From Hygrocybe punicea (lineage: Eukaryota; Basidiomycota; Agaricomycetes; Agaricales; Hygrophoraceae): DNA of 64,000 bases. The position numbers were made by a program, and so were the translations under genes. The DNA lies in assembly GCA_963556145.1 (NCBI GenBank), contig OY744472.1:806001-870000 (forward strand), read 5' to 3'. The notes below the pieces were generated by a model, which was not told the origin of the DNA, made no database searches, and saw only the letters and a program-made list of their open reading frames with translations. Each line of letters begins with the position of its first letter. Position 1 is the stretch's first letter. Below are positions 11,501 through 22,390 of the stretch, piece by piece.

Positions 11501-11940
11501 CCGGAGAATTTCTGCACAAAAGCCATGGTTTTCGCTAGGTTAGATCAACTAGGAAGGCTTAGGTGCAGAGGGAAGGGTTACGCACTTAGGTTCCTTATCT
11601 TCTTGAATGCTTGCTCTTTCCACGCATCCTTGAGCAAATCCACAAGATCAGGGTGCCGGTTCAACAGATCCCTTGCATTTGAGCTGTCACCGTACTGCCC
11701 ATCTAGCTTATTGTCAGACTGTTGGACAATCGTAACCAAAAGAAGAACTGCTAGAGAGAGTTTTGAGGGTTCATCATCAGCGGTTTTAAGAACAGATGCA
11801 TCCATGAGAGCATGAGTGGCGTCGTCGATGTCGTCGCCGGGTACAAATTCGAGGGCCATGTTAAGCTTGCGGCGAGTAGCAGGATGTCCAGTCAACTCAG
11901 AACCGGTGTGTGGTGTATCGCGCTTTTGACTCGGGTGCAT
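8575..11940 (-). CDS. Large P-loop NTPase, fungal expanded family, possibly Crinkler-like
   Basis: Five exons (11940-11582, 11534-11452, 11347-11123, 11067-10380, 10327-8575) join in one frame to give 1,035 residues. Introns have GT-AG borders and CTGAC/CTAAC-like branch sites; the donor at 11122 is weak (GTGCGG). A Walker A loop (QSSGTGKSKMVD) is near residue 190 and a Walker B (ILVSMDEIHVLFD) near residue 330. The C-terminal third contains RGTAILCQLNQ, TDRAYPMHF and a QDK triad in the order seen in a nuclease-like domain of Crinkler-type proteins; that parallel is tentative. The C-terminus has about eight 14-residue repeats and then a basic tail. The start at 11940 is the first in-frame ATG; a Tc1/mariner element begins only 54 bp upstream, so the native promoter has been displaced. 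No inactivating change was seen. The biological role is unknown. Confidence 0.75.
8826..9117 (-). repeat. Coding minisatellite, 42-bp unit
   Basis: About eight tandem units of 42 bp encode 14-residue repeats of the type VVQEHPDATASGLP near the NTPase C-terminus. Units differ in a few positions (EHPDAT or EQPNAT; ASG, TSG or TSE), and two adjacent unit types alternate, suggesting recent block duplication. The length is a multiple of three, so copy number can vary without breaking the frame. Confidence 0.9.
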
Positions 11941-11993
11941 GAACAACACGTCTTGATCATGTGCTTTGCGATTCCGAGTCCTAAATTTATTTA

Positions 11994-12100
11994 CAGCTGT
12001 TGTCAGTGAGTATTGGAAACCCCGAAATTCCATGGTGGCTGTACATATCCAATTAGGTAGTCTGCCGAGTTTCCGAACCCAAACGTTGCAGCTCCGACTG
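11994..12100 (+). repeat. Left terminal inverted repeat of the mariner-type element
   Basis: About 107 bp, matching the inverse of 14970-15076 with very few differences (for example TTCCGAACCC against TTCTGAACCC). The transposase ATG follows 12 bp after it, so the repeat probably includes the promoter or 5' leader. Confidence 0.9.
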
Positions 12101-12112
12101 AGCTGTCGCAGA

Positions 12113-13159
12113 ATGCCAAAGCACATTCCCCACGCTCTCAAGAACCGCGTTCCCGTCCTGTACCACCAACAAAACATGTCAATGAAGCAGATCTGCAGGG
12201 TCCTTGGCCTCAGGACGTCTACGGCATACCATGCCCTCCAGTACCACCACAAATATGGGGTCAATTCCGAGCGTCAACGAGTCAGGCGTCAGCGCAAACT
12301 CACAACATCTGATGTTATTTTCATTATGTCACTCCTTGAATCTTCTCCCACTCTCTTTCTTGATGAAATTCAAGATCGTTTGCGCCAGCAGCGAAAGATC
12401 TCTGTATCCATATCGACACTCACACGTACATTGCGTCGAATCGATTATACCCGCAAGAATGTCTCTCGTGAAGCAATCGAACGAGATCAGATTCGACGAG
12501 CAGCCTTTATGAACTACATTGGTCATATCATCATCAACCCTGACATGCTCATGTTCACAGATGAATCCTCTGTTGATAGGCGGACTGTGGTACGCAGGAA
12601 AGGCTGGGCTAAGGCTGGGAATCGCTGTGTATGGCGCCAGTATTTCATTCGCGGTCAGAGATACAGCATGCTCCCTGTCCTGACACTTGACGGCATCATT
12701 GTCTATGACATCGTGGAAGGATCTGTAACCTCAGCGAGGTTTTTGAAGTTTTTGTCAGAATTTGTTGTAAGTTCCGTCTACTCTGTCTGCCGACTACTAA
12801 AAAAGTACTAGATACCACTCACGAACCCTTATCCTGGCCCTCGAAGGGTGCTGGTGCTCAATAACTGTAATACTCACCATGCTGAAGAAGTCCGTGAACT
12901 TGTCGAAGATCAAGCGCGTAAGTTTGATATATTGGTACCTACATGTTCAAAACTAACACTGTATATCACAGTGTGTAAACTCGTCTTCCTTCCCCCGTAC
13001 TCACCTGACTTCAACCCAATCGAGAACGCATTCTCGTCAATCAAAGCATTTTTGCGTCGAAACCACTCCGGATCTACCATGTATGATATGATTAGGGCAT
13101 GTAATAGTGTTACTTCGTCAAAGGCGGCAGGTTGGTTTGAGAACAGTGGCTATATCTAG
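12113..13159 (+). CDS. Tc1/mariner (IS630-like) DDE transposase, probably inactive
   Basis: Three exons (12113-12766, 12812-12917, 12972-13159) give 315 residues. The N-terminal part is a helix-turn-helix DNA-binding region ([18 protein letters not shown]). The catalytic core shows [11 protein letters not shown] (first Asp), [11 protein letters not shown] and [15 protein letters not shown] (Glu). The family has Asp where this copy has the first Asn of LNN, so the second catalytic residue is changed (GAT to AAT would explain it). The distance from that position to the Glu is 35 intervening residues. Both introns have good borders and keep phase. Everything else looks intact, so this copy probably cannot catalyse its own movement but could have been mobilised in trans. 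Confidence 0.88.
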
Positions 13160-13285
13160 ACAGTTTTGTATCATTTTTGTTGTACACGTTTTTTTGAATG
13201 GATCTCAGTTTTCGAACAATGTTTTTGAAGGCAATGACTATATATTTGAGGGACGGGACGGTTGAACAAATTCTACTACTACAAA

Positions 13286-14939
13286 TCAAGCAAAAGGGTC
13301 GTCATCATTAGCTTCGGCGGTGGGAAGAGGCGCGAAGTAGCCCTCGGGTACTGCAAACCAGTCTTGACGTCCTGCGCAGAAATACCAGACATTGTTGTCC
13401 TGGATTGCCCTCGCTCCTTTCTTCATGTGTGGACCATAAAACCGTTTCCTTCCTCCATCATGCCATCGTATTTCGTAACTGACAGGATTATTCTCAACGC
13501 TTGGAGCCATGTTTGATAGGTCTAATCCTTCGAGGCCGTCATTGGTAGAGCTTGAGCCTTGACCTGGATTGTGCCATTTCGTGGGGTGCGGGGTGTTCCG
13601 GGATGGAGTGAGTCTGTCATTTCCTACGTTCTCTTGTTCTCGCTGGCGCTTAGCCATGTAATTCCACCAATCTGTGCAGCCTCGTTTGAGCCGCAGCGCA
13701 TCACCTGGGGCTATACCAACATCTGATGCAGTGAGATCAGCGATTGCAACATCGGAAAGTATATCAGGCCCGTAACATTTCAGCTGCATCGGTGCTAGAT
13801 AGCTTGTAGCACCCTCCACACCTAACCTTTCCTCGGCATAACGAAGGTAACGATGAATATCAGAGGGGCTGTGAGTTAGTGGTGGAGACGATTGCCGAGC
13901 TGGGGTTTGTAGTGGGGTCTGCCGGGCTGAAATGACACCCTCTTGATTAGGCGGTCGTATGACTTGAGTGATGGAGGATATGATCTGTGCGACAGCCGTG
14001 AGATCTGAGATTGGTGACGCGGTTTGGGACTTGGGGCCAAGAACAGCTGAGTTGTTGATAATTCGACTGCGAGGAGGGTCACAGTAAGCCAAATCAAATG
14101 CCTGGGTGTGCAGTGGCTCTAAGGCAGTCGCTTTGGCTTCATGCTAGAGCAAAACATGAGACGAGTATATGAGATGAATATATGACAACATGAAAGACCC
14201 TTACGATCGCCAGTGCCCACTCTCGCATCATGAACGGCGTGAGTCGCAGTTTATGACCGTTTGCACATACGTAAGAAAAGCAATTGTCTTGATTGTTGGA
14301 ATATTTTTGTTCAAGCAAAACCCGAATGCGAGCAAGGTTACGTTCTAGTTCTGAGAGCTCTGCCATAGGTGCTGACGTGTCATCCTCAAGGTCGTTTTCA
14401 TTGTCGGACACATTTTCTTCCTAGAGGACAATCAGTTGACATAAATACAGAGATTAGGGTACTTACCGTTGTAATGCACCGTTTTTTTATATCCTCCATG
14501 TCGAAAATGATATGGACCTTCTTCCATGCGTTGTTGTGAAGTTTCTGAACCATATCGCAGTATTCGTTCTCACAATCAATGTCAAGTGCATCTGATTTCC
14601 TGTAATTTCAAAGTAAGTACAAGAATGAAAAGGATAGAAAAAAGATGCAGACGTTCGTCCTGGATAGTGAAACTTGAATGGGAACCGTTGGGTAGGACTG
14701 ATTTTGTACTTGGTTTCTCCGTAACGCTTCAGGAGTGCCTTGAGAAAATTGAGATAGTTCGTTGTATGGCAACTAAAATGAAGGTCTTTTCCTCGAGCCT
14801 CTTTCTTACTACCCTTGGGCCCCCGTTTACCCTTGGCAACTACATGGTAGATGAGCTGCAAAGAAAATTCTTGAGGGCTCCGTTGTGCTGGTGGCAGTTC
14901 GTCGTCGTCACCACTTGTGGTAGCTTGGTCTTCTTCCAT
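13286..14939 (-). CDS. SAM-like accessory protein of the mariner-type element
   Basis: Four exons (14939-14653, 14599-14467, 14420-14205, 14143-13286) join in frame to 497 residues. The start at 14939 lies just inside the right terminal repeat. The N-terminal third (EFSLQLIYHVVAKGK to DALDIDCENEY) resembles a PB1-like or ubiquitin-like fold. The middle has a short Cys/His segment (CFSYVCANGHKLRL). A region near residues 310-375 (IHRYLRYAEERLGV to GIAPGDALRLKRGC) has the pattern of a SAM domain. The C-terminus has a compact aromatic module (YEIRWHDGGRKRFYGP, VWYFCAGRQDWFAVP). I recall similar architectures in multi-copy, transposon-associated agaricomycete proteins. It converges on the transposase gene with 126 bp between stops and lies wholly inside the terminal repeats, so it is cargo or an accessory factor. 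Possible roles are target binding or transposase regulation; this is inference. Confidence 0.75.
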
Positions 14940-14969
14940 TACGACGTATGAGTGTAAAAAAGACAAGCT

Positions 14970-15076
14970 TAGTCGGAGCTGCAACGTTTGGGTTCAGAAA
15001 CTCGGCAGACTACCTAATTGGATATGTACAGCCACCATGGAATTTCGGGGTTTCCAATACTCACTGACAACAGCTG
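14970..15076 (-). repeat. Right terminal inverted repeat of the mariner-type element
   Basis: Inverse copy of 11994-12100. It ends CAACAGCTG immediately before the TA target duplicate at 15077-15078. Confidence 0.9.
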
Positions 15077-15173
15077 TAAGCTCAGTCTTACAGCTGAATT
15101 CAAATCGATAGGCCAGTTGCAAAAAAAAACTTATACAGTCGGACTCTAAATATTCCAGTCCTGAAACCTACAC

Positions 15174-16128
15174 CTACAAGAATACGTCTTCAACGGTGGC
15201 AGCCAAAATAGGAGAGGACATCTGCACGGGTAACACTACGAGGAACTCATAACCTTCTAATAAGTCACCAAGACACCAGCGTCCGGTATATTTGAAATAA
15301 TTTAACGCCTCCAAAGGTTCAACACGGTCAATGAAGAACTCAGTGTAGACACAACAAATGGTACCAGCTTCCGGCTTATCCTGGAAAATGCTGCCTCGAA
15401 GCTCAGCCGATTTGAGGTACTCAACGGTAGTTGCTTTCAGAATCTTCTCTGCATTCTCATGGATGAATTGGGTATCAATCGACTGGACCTCAACATCTGG
15501 GATTGTCAGCCATGCCTAGAATGGAACTTGAATGAGTACTTACAGGCATATTTTGTGAGGGCATTGCATGCAGCTGGGTGAGAGGAAACCAATCCCACAG
15601 CGGTGACATTGTGAAACAAAACATGGTCCTTGAGGGTTTGCAAGAGAGAGGTTGCAATGTAACGTTTGCACATGCTGATGTCGACCACAAGCTGTGTGAT
15701 GCATCCAACAACTCCTGGAAACAATTGAGCAAGATCTATATGTTATATACACAAGTAAATTGACCTCCGTCATAGTCCCAGACAGTGGCGAAGGCATGAC
15801 CAACAATTTGATGACCATTCTTGACACACGTTACCAGGACAGTCTTGTCAGGGTTAGAAACACACTGCGCTTGTAGTTTGGCAGCACTCATTTTCACACG
15901 AGAACCTAGAAAAGTAGCTTTCAGGTTGCGATTTGAAAAAAGGTTCCTTTACCTACCTGTCTTCGTGTATTGAGAGATGGTGGGAGCTTTCTCACCCCAA
16001 ATTCCATAGTTCTTGCTAAAGAGTGCCGCACAAGCCGAGAGAACATCATCCAGGATCTCACTGCCTAGAAAGGAGTGATAAACAGAAGAGCCGGGAGAAG
16101 ACGCAGGAAAAGAGGCGCTGGTAGACAT
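15174..16128 (-). CDS. GNAT-like N-acetyltransferase family protein
   Basis: Four exons (16128-15957, 15905-15765, 15714-15544, 15496-15174) join to 268 residues with normal introns of 47-51 nt. The acceptor at 15497 was chosen because it alone keeps the frame open. The central part resembles a GNAT fold: KTVLVTCVKNGHQIVGHAFA (beta strands), then VVGCITQLVVD and the acetyl-CoA loop region CKRYIATSLLQTLK, then VTAVGLVSSHPAACNALTKY. The usual pyrophosphate-loop pattern has a glycine after Arg (as in KRGIA); here it is Tyr, which may impair cofactor binding. The C-terminal part (FIHENAEKILKAT to GRWCLGDLLEGYEFLVV) matches what I recall of the fungal family, whose substrate is unknown. Its stop lies 98 bp from the mariner-type insertion. 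No nonsense change was seen. Confidence 0.75.
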
Positions 16129-16370
16129 GTTGGTCGAAAATTTCGGTGTGTTGGTGTTTGTTTGGCTGGCCTGGTAGTCTCTAATCCAATGATAATGACA
16201 TCTCTTGTCGAATGATACATAGGTCTACTGATATTACTATAGACACGGATGGAAAGTTCCACATCATTCCATAGCGACCCATAATGACAAGGTGGTGCAC
16301 AAAACCGTACCATAATCCTAATAAAAAAAACATATAAGAGCAGTGATACTGTGTTGAGACAACCCAAAGT

Positions 16371-16694
16371 ATGGAGCCGGTACCAGAGAAGGAGAACTTG
16401 CCTGTGCTGGTGCCTGTACTGCAACAAGGCCAAGTGCCTTTTGCGAACAGTCCTCCTACATTCCACATGCCTCCGAACTGTAATCCTTACAACCCTTATC
16501 ATGGCTACTTTGCTCCATTGCTGCTTGGACAGCACCCTGACAACAATATACCTCTGGGATTGCTTTCGCAGAACTCTGCCACTTCTGGGCCACACCAGCC
16601 TCATCAGCAACAATATCCGCTCACCTATCACTACCAGCCACAGCCAGCATTGCCAACAGCCACTCTGGAGATTCCAATGGCACCACTTTTATAA
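16371..16694 (+). CDS. Short Pro/Gln/His-rich ORF, unrecognised
   Basis: A 107-codon ORF rich in Pro, Gln, His and Leu with no recognisable domain. Its last codons enter a dispersed repeat also found near 35658, so it may be part of a repeat rather than a gene. There is no supporting intron or family signature. Confidence 0.25.
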   Translation: MEPVPEKENLPVLVPVLQQGQVPFANSPPTFHMPPNCNPYNPYHGYFAPLLLGQHPDNNIPLGLLSQNSATSGPHQPHQQQYPLTYHYQPQPALPTATLEIPMAPLL

Positions 16695-16870
16695 TTTACT
16701 GGTGATGACCACTAGACCTTTACCCTATGTATGTTCCCATCCATATCCGCCCTCTCTTATGCTACATGTAATTCAGTGAAACTTGTATTACTGAAATTCA
16801 TTAACAAAGCCAGCTTCACAGTATTAACTGCTGCCAGCTTTTTCTTGGTCGGAGTAATTGTGAGTACTGT
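16680..16870 (+). repeat. Dispersed repeat, copy 1 (pair with 35658)
   Basis: This stretch matches 35658-35850 in the same orientation: both contain CTTTTATAATTTAC, TGTTCCCATCCATAT, CCCTCTCTTA and AACTTGTATTACTGAAATTC. The match is diverged, with small indels. No coding function. Confidence 0.7.
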
Positions 16871-18076
16871 ACCAGCATTATTTAAACCAACCCACTGGTC
16901 TACACAAAACAATGTCATTCACCACTTACTACAGAGCAAACTAGGAAAAGTTTACAAAAGCTTAAGCTTAAGGATGTCCCAGCAGCTAAGCATGGCACCC
17001 TCTTCGACTTCAAGTTCCACATCTGTGGCTACTCTGTCAACAAGTGTTGACATGTTGCAAGGCCACCAAGAGCAACTTGGAGCCCAACACCCGGAGCCCT
17101 GAGACCATCTGCCCCCTGCATTCCGACTCAGAGAGGTTGGCTGCCGTGCATGTTTTCCCCGATTCCTTCGGTCCTCTTTCTCTTTTGCCTTGGCTCTCCT
17201 TCTATCCTTTCTATCTTTTCCGCCTGTCTCTTGGATCCTGCACCACCACACACCATGCACTTGCAGTCTGGAATTGAACATGGTGTTACCCTGGGCACAC
17301 TCATGGCCCTCCTCATAAAAAATGAGGACCAGCGTCTATACAACTACTCCGAGACAGACCTCTTTCCCCATCCATCACATGCAGACTACACATACCTGGC
17401 AAAGTATGGCATCAAGGCTAGCAGTAGGGGCGGCCACAGTAGTGCCCGTGAGACAATCGGTGTGCCCTTGTCCCCAATGTGTGTTGTTATTAACCTCCCC
17501 TCCCAGGCCACATCGTCGCAGGTGCCATTGCAGAGAAATATCTCAAGACTGCGTTTGTGATAGAGATCATAGCATTTGTCTCCTCCATAGGCAAGGTCCA
17601 TCTCCAATCCTCTGCCCTGAACCTGACAGCGATGATAATGACAAGGCGCAGGACCCTCTATCAGATGAGTTCCATGCCCTGCTATCTTCAGTCACCCGTG
17701 CAGAAGTCGACCACATCTTGCCGCCCAGGTATGTGTACACACCCCACTGGATTGATTCACCACTCGACCCTTGATGCATAGTGCACCCAACGGTATTCCC
17801 CGGGGAATGGGGAATGAGGGTGTGGAATAGAATTGGGCAGTGTGGGTGGCGGGGTGGCAGGAATGCATATACTTGCATGCCAACAAAATACTAATATCTT
17901 GTGTACAATCTGACCTTGTTATCTGTGCCCATCATGATCTTTGATGTCTGAATCTTTAATAACACACTCCTGGTAGGCTTAGATATATGCTTATTCATCA
18001 GACACCTCATAGTTGCCATAATATTTGAGGTGAGGCTACCTTGACACTGCTATTAGCATTTTCATGCACAGTGAGA
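16871..18076. other. Unresolved ORF fragments
   Basis: Overlapping plus-strand ORFs between about 16951 and 17774 (for example the segment [20 protein letters not shown]) look like pieces of a decayed gene with frameshifts. I could not join them or recognise a family. From 17775 to 18076 nothing is recognised. Confidence 0.3.
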
Positions 18077-18545
18077 TTATGTCAGTTGCTAGGGACGTGA
18101 GAGTGGTTAGGGCACAGATGCAAGGTTCAAACCTCAACCAGCAGCAGGCCAAATAGCAAGTAACATTTCAATGTGGTTCCGGATACGGCTCCGGTTACGG
18201 TTCTATGGTTCCGATACTGTTATGGAACCATTTTGTGAAGGATTCCAACCATGTCTATCTATCTCATTACTATTGGTCAAAATTAGTTTTTTCATTGCTC
18301 TGTATGAGATCAATATATTTGACTGAGGCTGAAGTACATGAACCATTTTGCATGAATAAATTTGCAGAACGATAGCCCAATTAAAATTTGTGACAGATAT
18401 GTACACAACTATGAGAGAGACAAAAAATCCTCTGCAGCCATCTTTCGAGTGCTGTGCTGGCTCCAGCTTCAGTAAGCTTCATGATTAATGCTGACTGAAT
18501 TCACTTACAAGCCAACTTCAGCTAGAATTAGATATGAAATAAATG
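18077..18545 (+). repeat. SINE-like repeat, copy 1
   Basis: The 5' part has a match to the RNA polymerase III B box (GGTTCAAACC, about 18124) preceded by a GTGGTTAGGGC stretch like a tRNA D-arm. The 3' part (about 18400-18545: CTATGAGAGAGACAAAA, GTGCTGTGCTGGCT, TAATGCTGA, ACTTACAAGCC) is shared with 39735-39840, which also follows a GGTTCAAACC. Copy 1 has about 200 bp in the middle that copy 2 lacks. The D-arm to B-box spacing is shorter than in a tRNA, so a tRNA origin is only suggested. Confidence 0.45.
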
Positions 18546-18944
18546 AAGACAAAATGTTGGACTTGTGAATTCCAACCATCGGAAGTTGTTCTGATACAAG
18601 ATGTGATTCCAGCCTAATATACAATATTAAACGGGCAGGACTGATGCAGTCAGCACACCCAAAACCGGTTGGGGGATGGATGGGAAGGTACCGGAGGTGA
18701 GCACTGATCCTACTGAATGTCCAAGGCTGAGTGTCTGCAGTACAAGCATTGTATTTTATCCAGCAGAAGAAACCTGATTTGGTGTATACACAGCATTAAT
18801 TGCAAAGAGAGTTTTCGTCCAGTATTTGGGAAATTACCACACATCGCCATTGTATATGTACATCATGAGCACGCCAAGTTATATCATGAATTTCCAGTTG
18901 AGTGGAAACAGTCATTGCGGGATCAGCGAATGAGACCCGACTAA
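18546..18944. other. No recognised gene
   Basis: A 75-codon plus-strand ORF (18717-18944) has no recognisable domain. The stretch 18546-18625 contains ACCATCGGAAGTTGTTCTG and GATTCCAGCCTAATATA, also found at 60344-60402, so it belongs to a dispersed repeat. Confidence 0.4.
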
Positions 18945-19025
18945 CTCTAACACTCAAATTGAGCATGTGTGCTCGGATCGAGCATCAGCACCCAACAAAG
19001 GAACCGGTTCCGATATAATGCCAAT
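18945..19025 (+). repeat. Dispersed repeat motif E at the left edge of the gypsy element
   Basis: Contains GTGTGCTCGGATCGAGCATC, AGCACCCAAC and GGAACCGGTTCCGATATAA. Related sequences occur at 33205-33255 (same orientation) and inverted at about 60078-60165 and 60262-60335. It abuts the truncated 3' end of the gypsy pol gene. Confidence 0.65.
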
Positions 19026-19029
19026 GTTC

Positions 19030-22000
19030 TCATCCCTCATGCTCAAATAACAAGTCAATCTAACTATTTTCCGGTTTAGCGCTTTCTCTATCTGTGTGTT
19101 GCGAATGAGTACTAAGTCACCGCTTTTGAAATCGAAGTTGCGAATCGTCTTTGCGTGTTGCTTTTCGAAACGTTGTGCCGCTTTCCAGCGAGCATCGTAA
19201 ACTTGCGAGTATATGCGATTAATATCGTCGCTACATTTTTGGAGTGCGATCGCGCGTCACGCAATCAGGTCTGTAGAGGATAGGACTGAATCCAGCGGGG
19301 GTTGAAGGTATGTTGCTTCTACGATGTCAAGTGGTAATAGGGGATGAGCGCCAGTCGCTGTGAAGTAAGGTGAGCAGCCCATTCGTCGTCGGATAGTGAT
19401 ACGTTCGGCCCAAAATACTGAGTACGTCACATTGGCCCATCTAAACTGGTCGCCATCCGCAGCTTTGAAGAGAGATTGTCGAACATCGTAGTGCGGTCAT
19501 TCCACGAGACCGTTTGCGTGGGAATTGTAGCCAGAGATGTGAATGTGGTTAACGCGGTATCGCTTCGAAAGATAAGTGAGAGATTTGATGAGCGTGGGTC
19601 CATTGTCTGTAACGATTTCGCGGAGAGAACCCCATCGACAGAGAATATCTTCGAATATCCAATCTCCGATTGCGCGAGCATTTTCGTTGCGAAGCATTCT
19701 GAATTTGGGGTACTGAGTAAGCGAGCAGCGTCCTTGGATTATATATTTGTATCCGCTAGATGTCGGTAAGTGCATCGTGTTGATGAATATTTTGGCGAAA
19801 AGTGGGGCGGGCATTGCGACGACAGGGGGAATGAGAACCTGACGGGATTGGCGAAGCTGGCAAAGATGGCATGTGCGGACGAACCAGTGAATATCAGCTT
19901 GCATGTGTGGCCACCAGAAGCATGCTGCGATCATAGCGCGAGTTGCGTAAAATCCTTTGTGTCCTACTTCATCGTGGGCTTGTCGCATAATTGATGTTCG
20001 GTGATCGCGCGATATGACTAACTTGTGCGCGCCATTCTGGTCTTTGCGCCATAGTCTAGTTCCATCGAGGAAAAAGTCTGTACAGTATCGGATGAAGGTC
20101 GCGTAGTCGGAATCGGTGAGGCCGATCGGGCGATCTAAGTCGCTGAGCCATTTCTTTACTAGGGTTATGCGATCGTCTTCTCTGCGAGCAGCGTCAGTGC
20201 GCAGTACGTCGTCGTAGGTAAGCGTAGGATTAGATCCTTCCTCCTCACTAAAATGGTGACTGTCCCCAGTCACGAGCGTGGTGAAAGCGGAACAAGATCG
20301 CAACGAATGCAGGGACGGATGAGGAGTATTGATCATATGCGTGAAACCATAGAGGCGGTCGATCCAGTCTTCAGTTTCTTCTACGCTGTCCTTTTCTGGC
20401 GGAGAATCCAGAGGTTGTTGTACACGCCTTGAAAGACCATCCGGGCCGTGGTGCGTACCCGGGACATGGACTATAGTGCAGTGGAAAGTGAGAATCGTGG
20501 CGATCCAGCGGTTAACGCTAGCACTTGGCACGATGTCTGGGTTGCGTAGCATGCCTGTGATGTAGCGCGCATCTACCTCGACGACGAGATTACGAACGCC
20601 GATTAAGTACAGCCGCAGGTCGCAGAGCGCATGATAAAGACCGAAGATTTTTAGTTTAGGTTGAGAGAAGCGCGACTCGTGATCATTCAGTGTGATAGAA
20701 CCAAAGCGGTTGTAGAAATGGCGAGAAGGGTTGTCGGGATCACATTGACAGAGGATGTATCCAACAGCGATGTAGGATGTGTCAACAGCAAGAATGACCG
20801 GCGAATCTGAAGTGTAGTCGATCGGACGAAGCGCAGGTGAATCGAGAACGGCTTGTTTCAGGTCTGCCTGAGCGGCGATCTGGTCGGGACCAAATTCGAA
20901 GGGTGCGTCTTTGCACGTGAGTTTAACAAGATGATGCACACGTTGCGCGAAGTTGCGGATAAAGATTCGAAGAACGCCTACTGTACCAAGGAATGAGCGG
21001 ACGTTGGACAGGTTGTGGCAAGGGCCCCAGTTACGAATCGTGGCTAGTTTCTCTTCGTCGGGTAAACGGCCATTTGTTGTGCAGCAATGGCCTACTACTG
21101 TGATTTCAGGAGCGCAGAGGGTAGACTTGAAGGCGGAAAAGGTTCCCCCACAGTATTTCATGCATTGGACAATGCGATTAAGCGTAGTGAAATGTTCCCA
21201 GACGAAGCAGCGAATGCCCGGGTTTGCAGCGATAGTTTCGTAAGTGCCGTCGTGTAGGAGATAGGACGATTTAGGGCCTTTAACTGGGACATCGTCGATG
21301 TAAGGTATCGTCCACTGCGGGATCTCGGGTTGCAGGATGAAAGTAACGTCATCGTGGAATATCGGGACTGAATTTGTCCATCCCATAGGCAGAGTAACAA
21401 GTCGCAATGCTCTGAAAGGTGTTTGGAAGGTGGTGTAGTCGCGCGAAGATTCGGCGATAGGTCGCTCGTCGTATCCGATGTATAAATCAAAGCAGGCGCC
21501 ACAGGATCGGCCAGCGAACTGTTCGGCCATGTGTTCGGGGATAGGAGGTACGCCAGAATGCGCGATGGTCACTGCATTAAGAGGCTCGAGACTGTGAACG
21601 ATGCGAAGCGTTTTACCGCCTTTCTTCAGAACCATAAACCAACGCGAGCGATAGGAGGAGTTCGAGGGTTCATAGACTTTGGCTTCGATTTTACGGCGAA
21701 TAATATTGCATACTTCCTCATAAATACCAGGAGGAATAGGAATGTTGCGCTGGACCCAGGGAGTGTGCGGTGATACGGGAAACTCGACGGGTGGAAAGAA
21801 ATCAGTGCGAAATCTTCCGCACTCGTTGTCGGTCCACGCGAAACCTTTCTCTTGTTTGCGTATAAAGTCGTGCATTAGTGCGCGCTCAGCCAGCCAGAGG
21901 AAGTCGCCTTCGTGAACTTTGTCGAACGCATCGCGACGTTCCTGCGTGTAGCAGTCTGTGGGGACGAAAGGTGGAGGATTCGGATCGAGGTCAGGAAGTT

Positions 22001-22355
22001 TGGCAAGCGGATCGCCAGTGATTTTGCGTTTTATACGGAATTTGTTGGGGAGTTCAGCGATGACAGGCTTGACCTTGCGAGCGACGGGCTTGTAGACTTT
22101 CTTTTGGGCGGCGAAAACGCTAGCGAAATCATCTGATAGTGTAGAAGGAGACGCGGATGAAGCTGAATAGGAAAAGGATGACAAGGGATCTGGCGACGAA
22201 GGAGAAACAGAGGTTGAGCATACTGGAGTAGACGGGGAACCATTAGGAAAATCGCAGGCGGAAAGATAGACGTGGGGAACTGTAGACGAAGACGACGAGT
22301 CCGCTAAATGGGTATAAGATTCAATGTACGTAGCGTTGGTATGTTCGTCGTGCAC
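19030..22355 (-). pseudogene. Gypsy pol: reverse transcriptase, RNase H, integrase
   Basis: The long ORF covers 22355-19497 (952 codons). The reverse transcriptase has LKKGGKTLRIVHSLEPLN, a TLPMGWTNSVPIFHDDV segment and the catalytic YIDDV. RNase H shows ILAVDTSYIAVGYILCQ. The integrase has a zinc-binding HHCC domain (QAHDEVGHKGFYATR to CHLCQ) and a DDE core, but the first Asp is Asn (INTMHL; GAC to AAC would explain it). TGA at 19499-19497, where the family has Arg, and TGA at 19259-19257 interrupt the C-terminal part, which remains readable to about ALNRK near 19075 and is then lost at a dispersed repeat. The element cannot move by itself. Confidence 0.9.
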
Positions 22356-22390
22356 TATTACTAGCGCGATGTCTCTGTCATCTAGTGCAC

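Larger units (their letters stand above)
11994..15076. mobile_element. Tc1/mariner-type transposon with two convergent genes
   Basis: A 3,083-bp element is flanked by the dinucleotide TA (11992-11993 and 15077-15078) and ends in long inverted repeats of about 107 bp starting CAGCTGTTGTCAGTGAGTAT. The TA duplication is the signature of the Tc1/mariner (IS630) superfamily. It holds a plus-strand DDE transposase (12113-13159) and a minus-strand four-exon gene (13286-14939), which together nearly fill it. It sits between the NTPase start and the 3' end of the GNAT-like gene, in what was a gap of about 230 bp. The terminal repeats are nearly identical, so the insertion is fairly young. Confidence 0.9.

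Noticed and set aside
12329..12526. Minus-strand ORF within the mariner-type transposase, and similar shadows in gypsy pol
   Set aside because: They lie opposite clear coding exons and have no motifs of their own.
18717..18944. 75-residue ORF as a small gene
   Set aside because: No domain, no splice support, and it lies between dispersed repeats.
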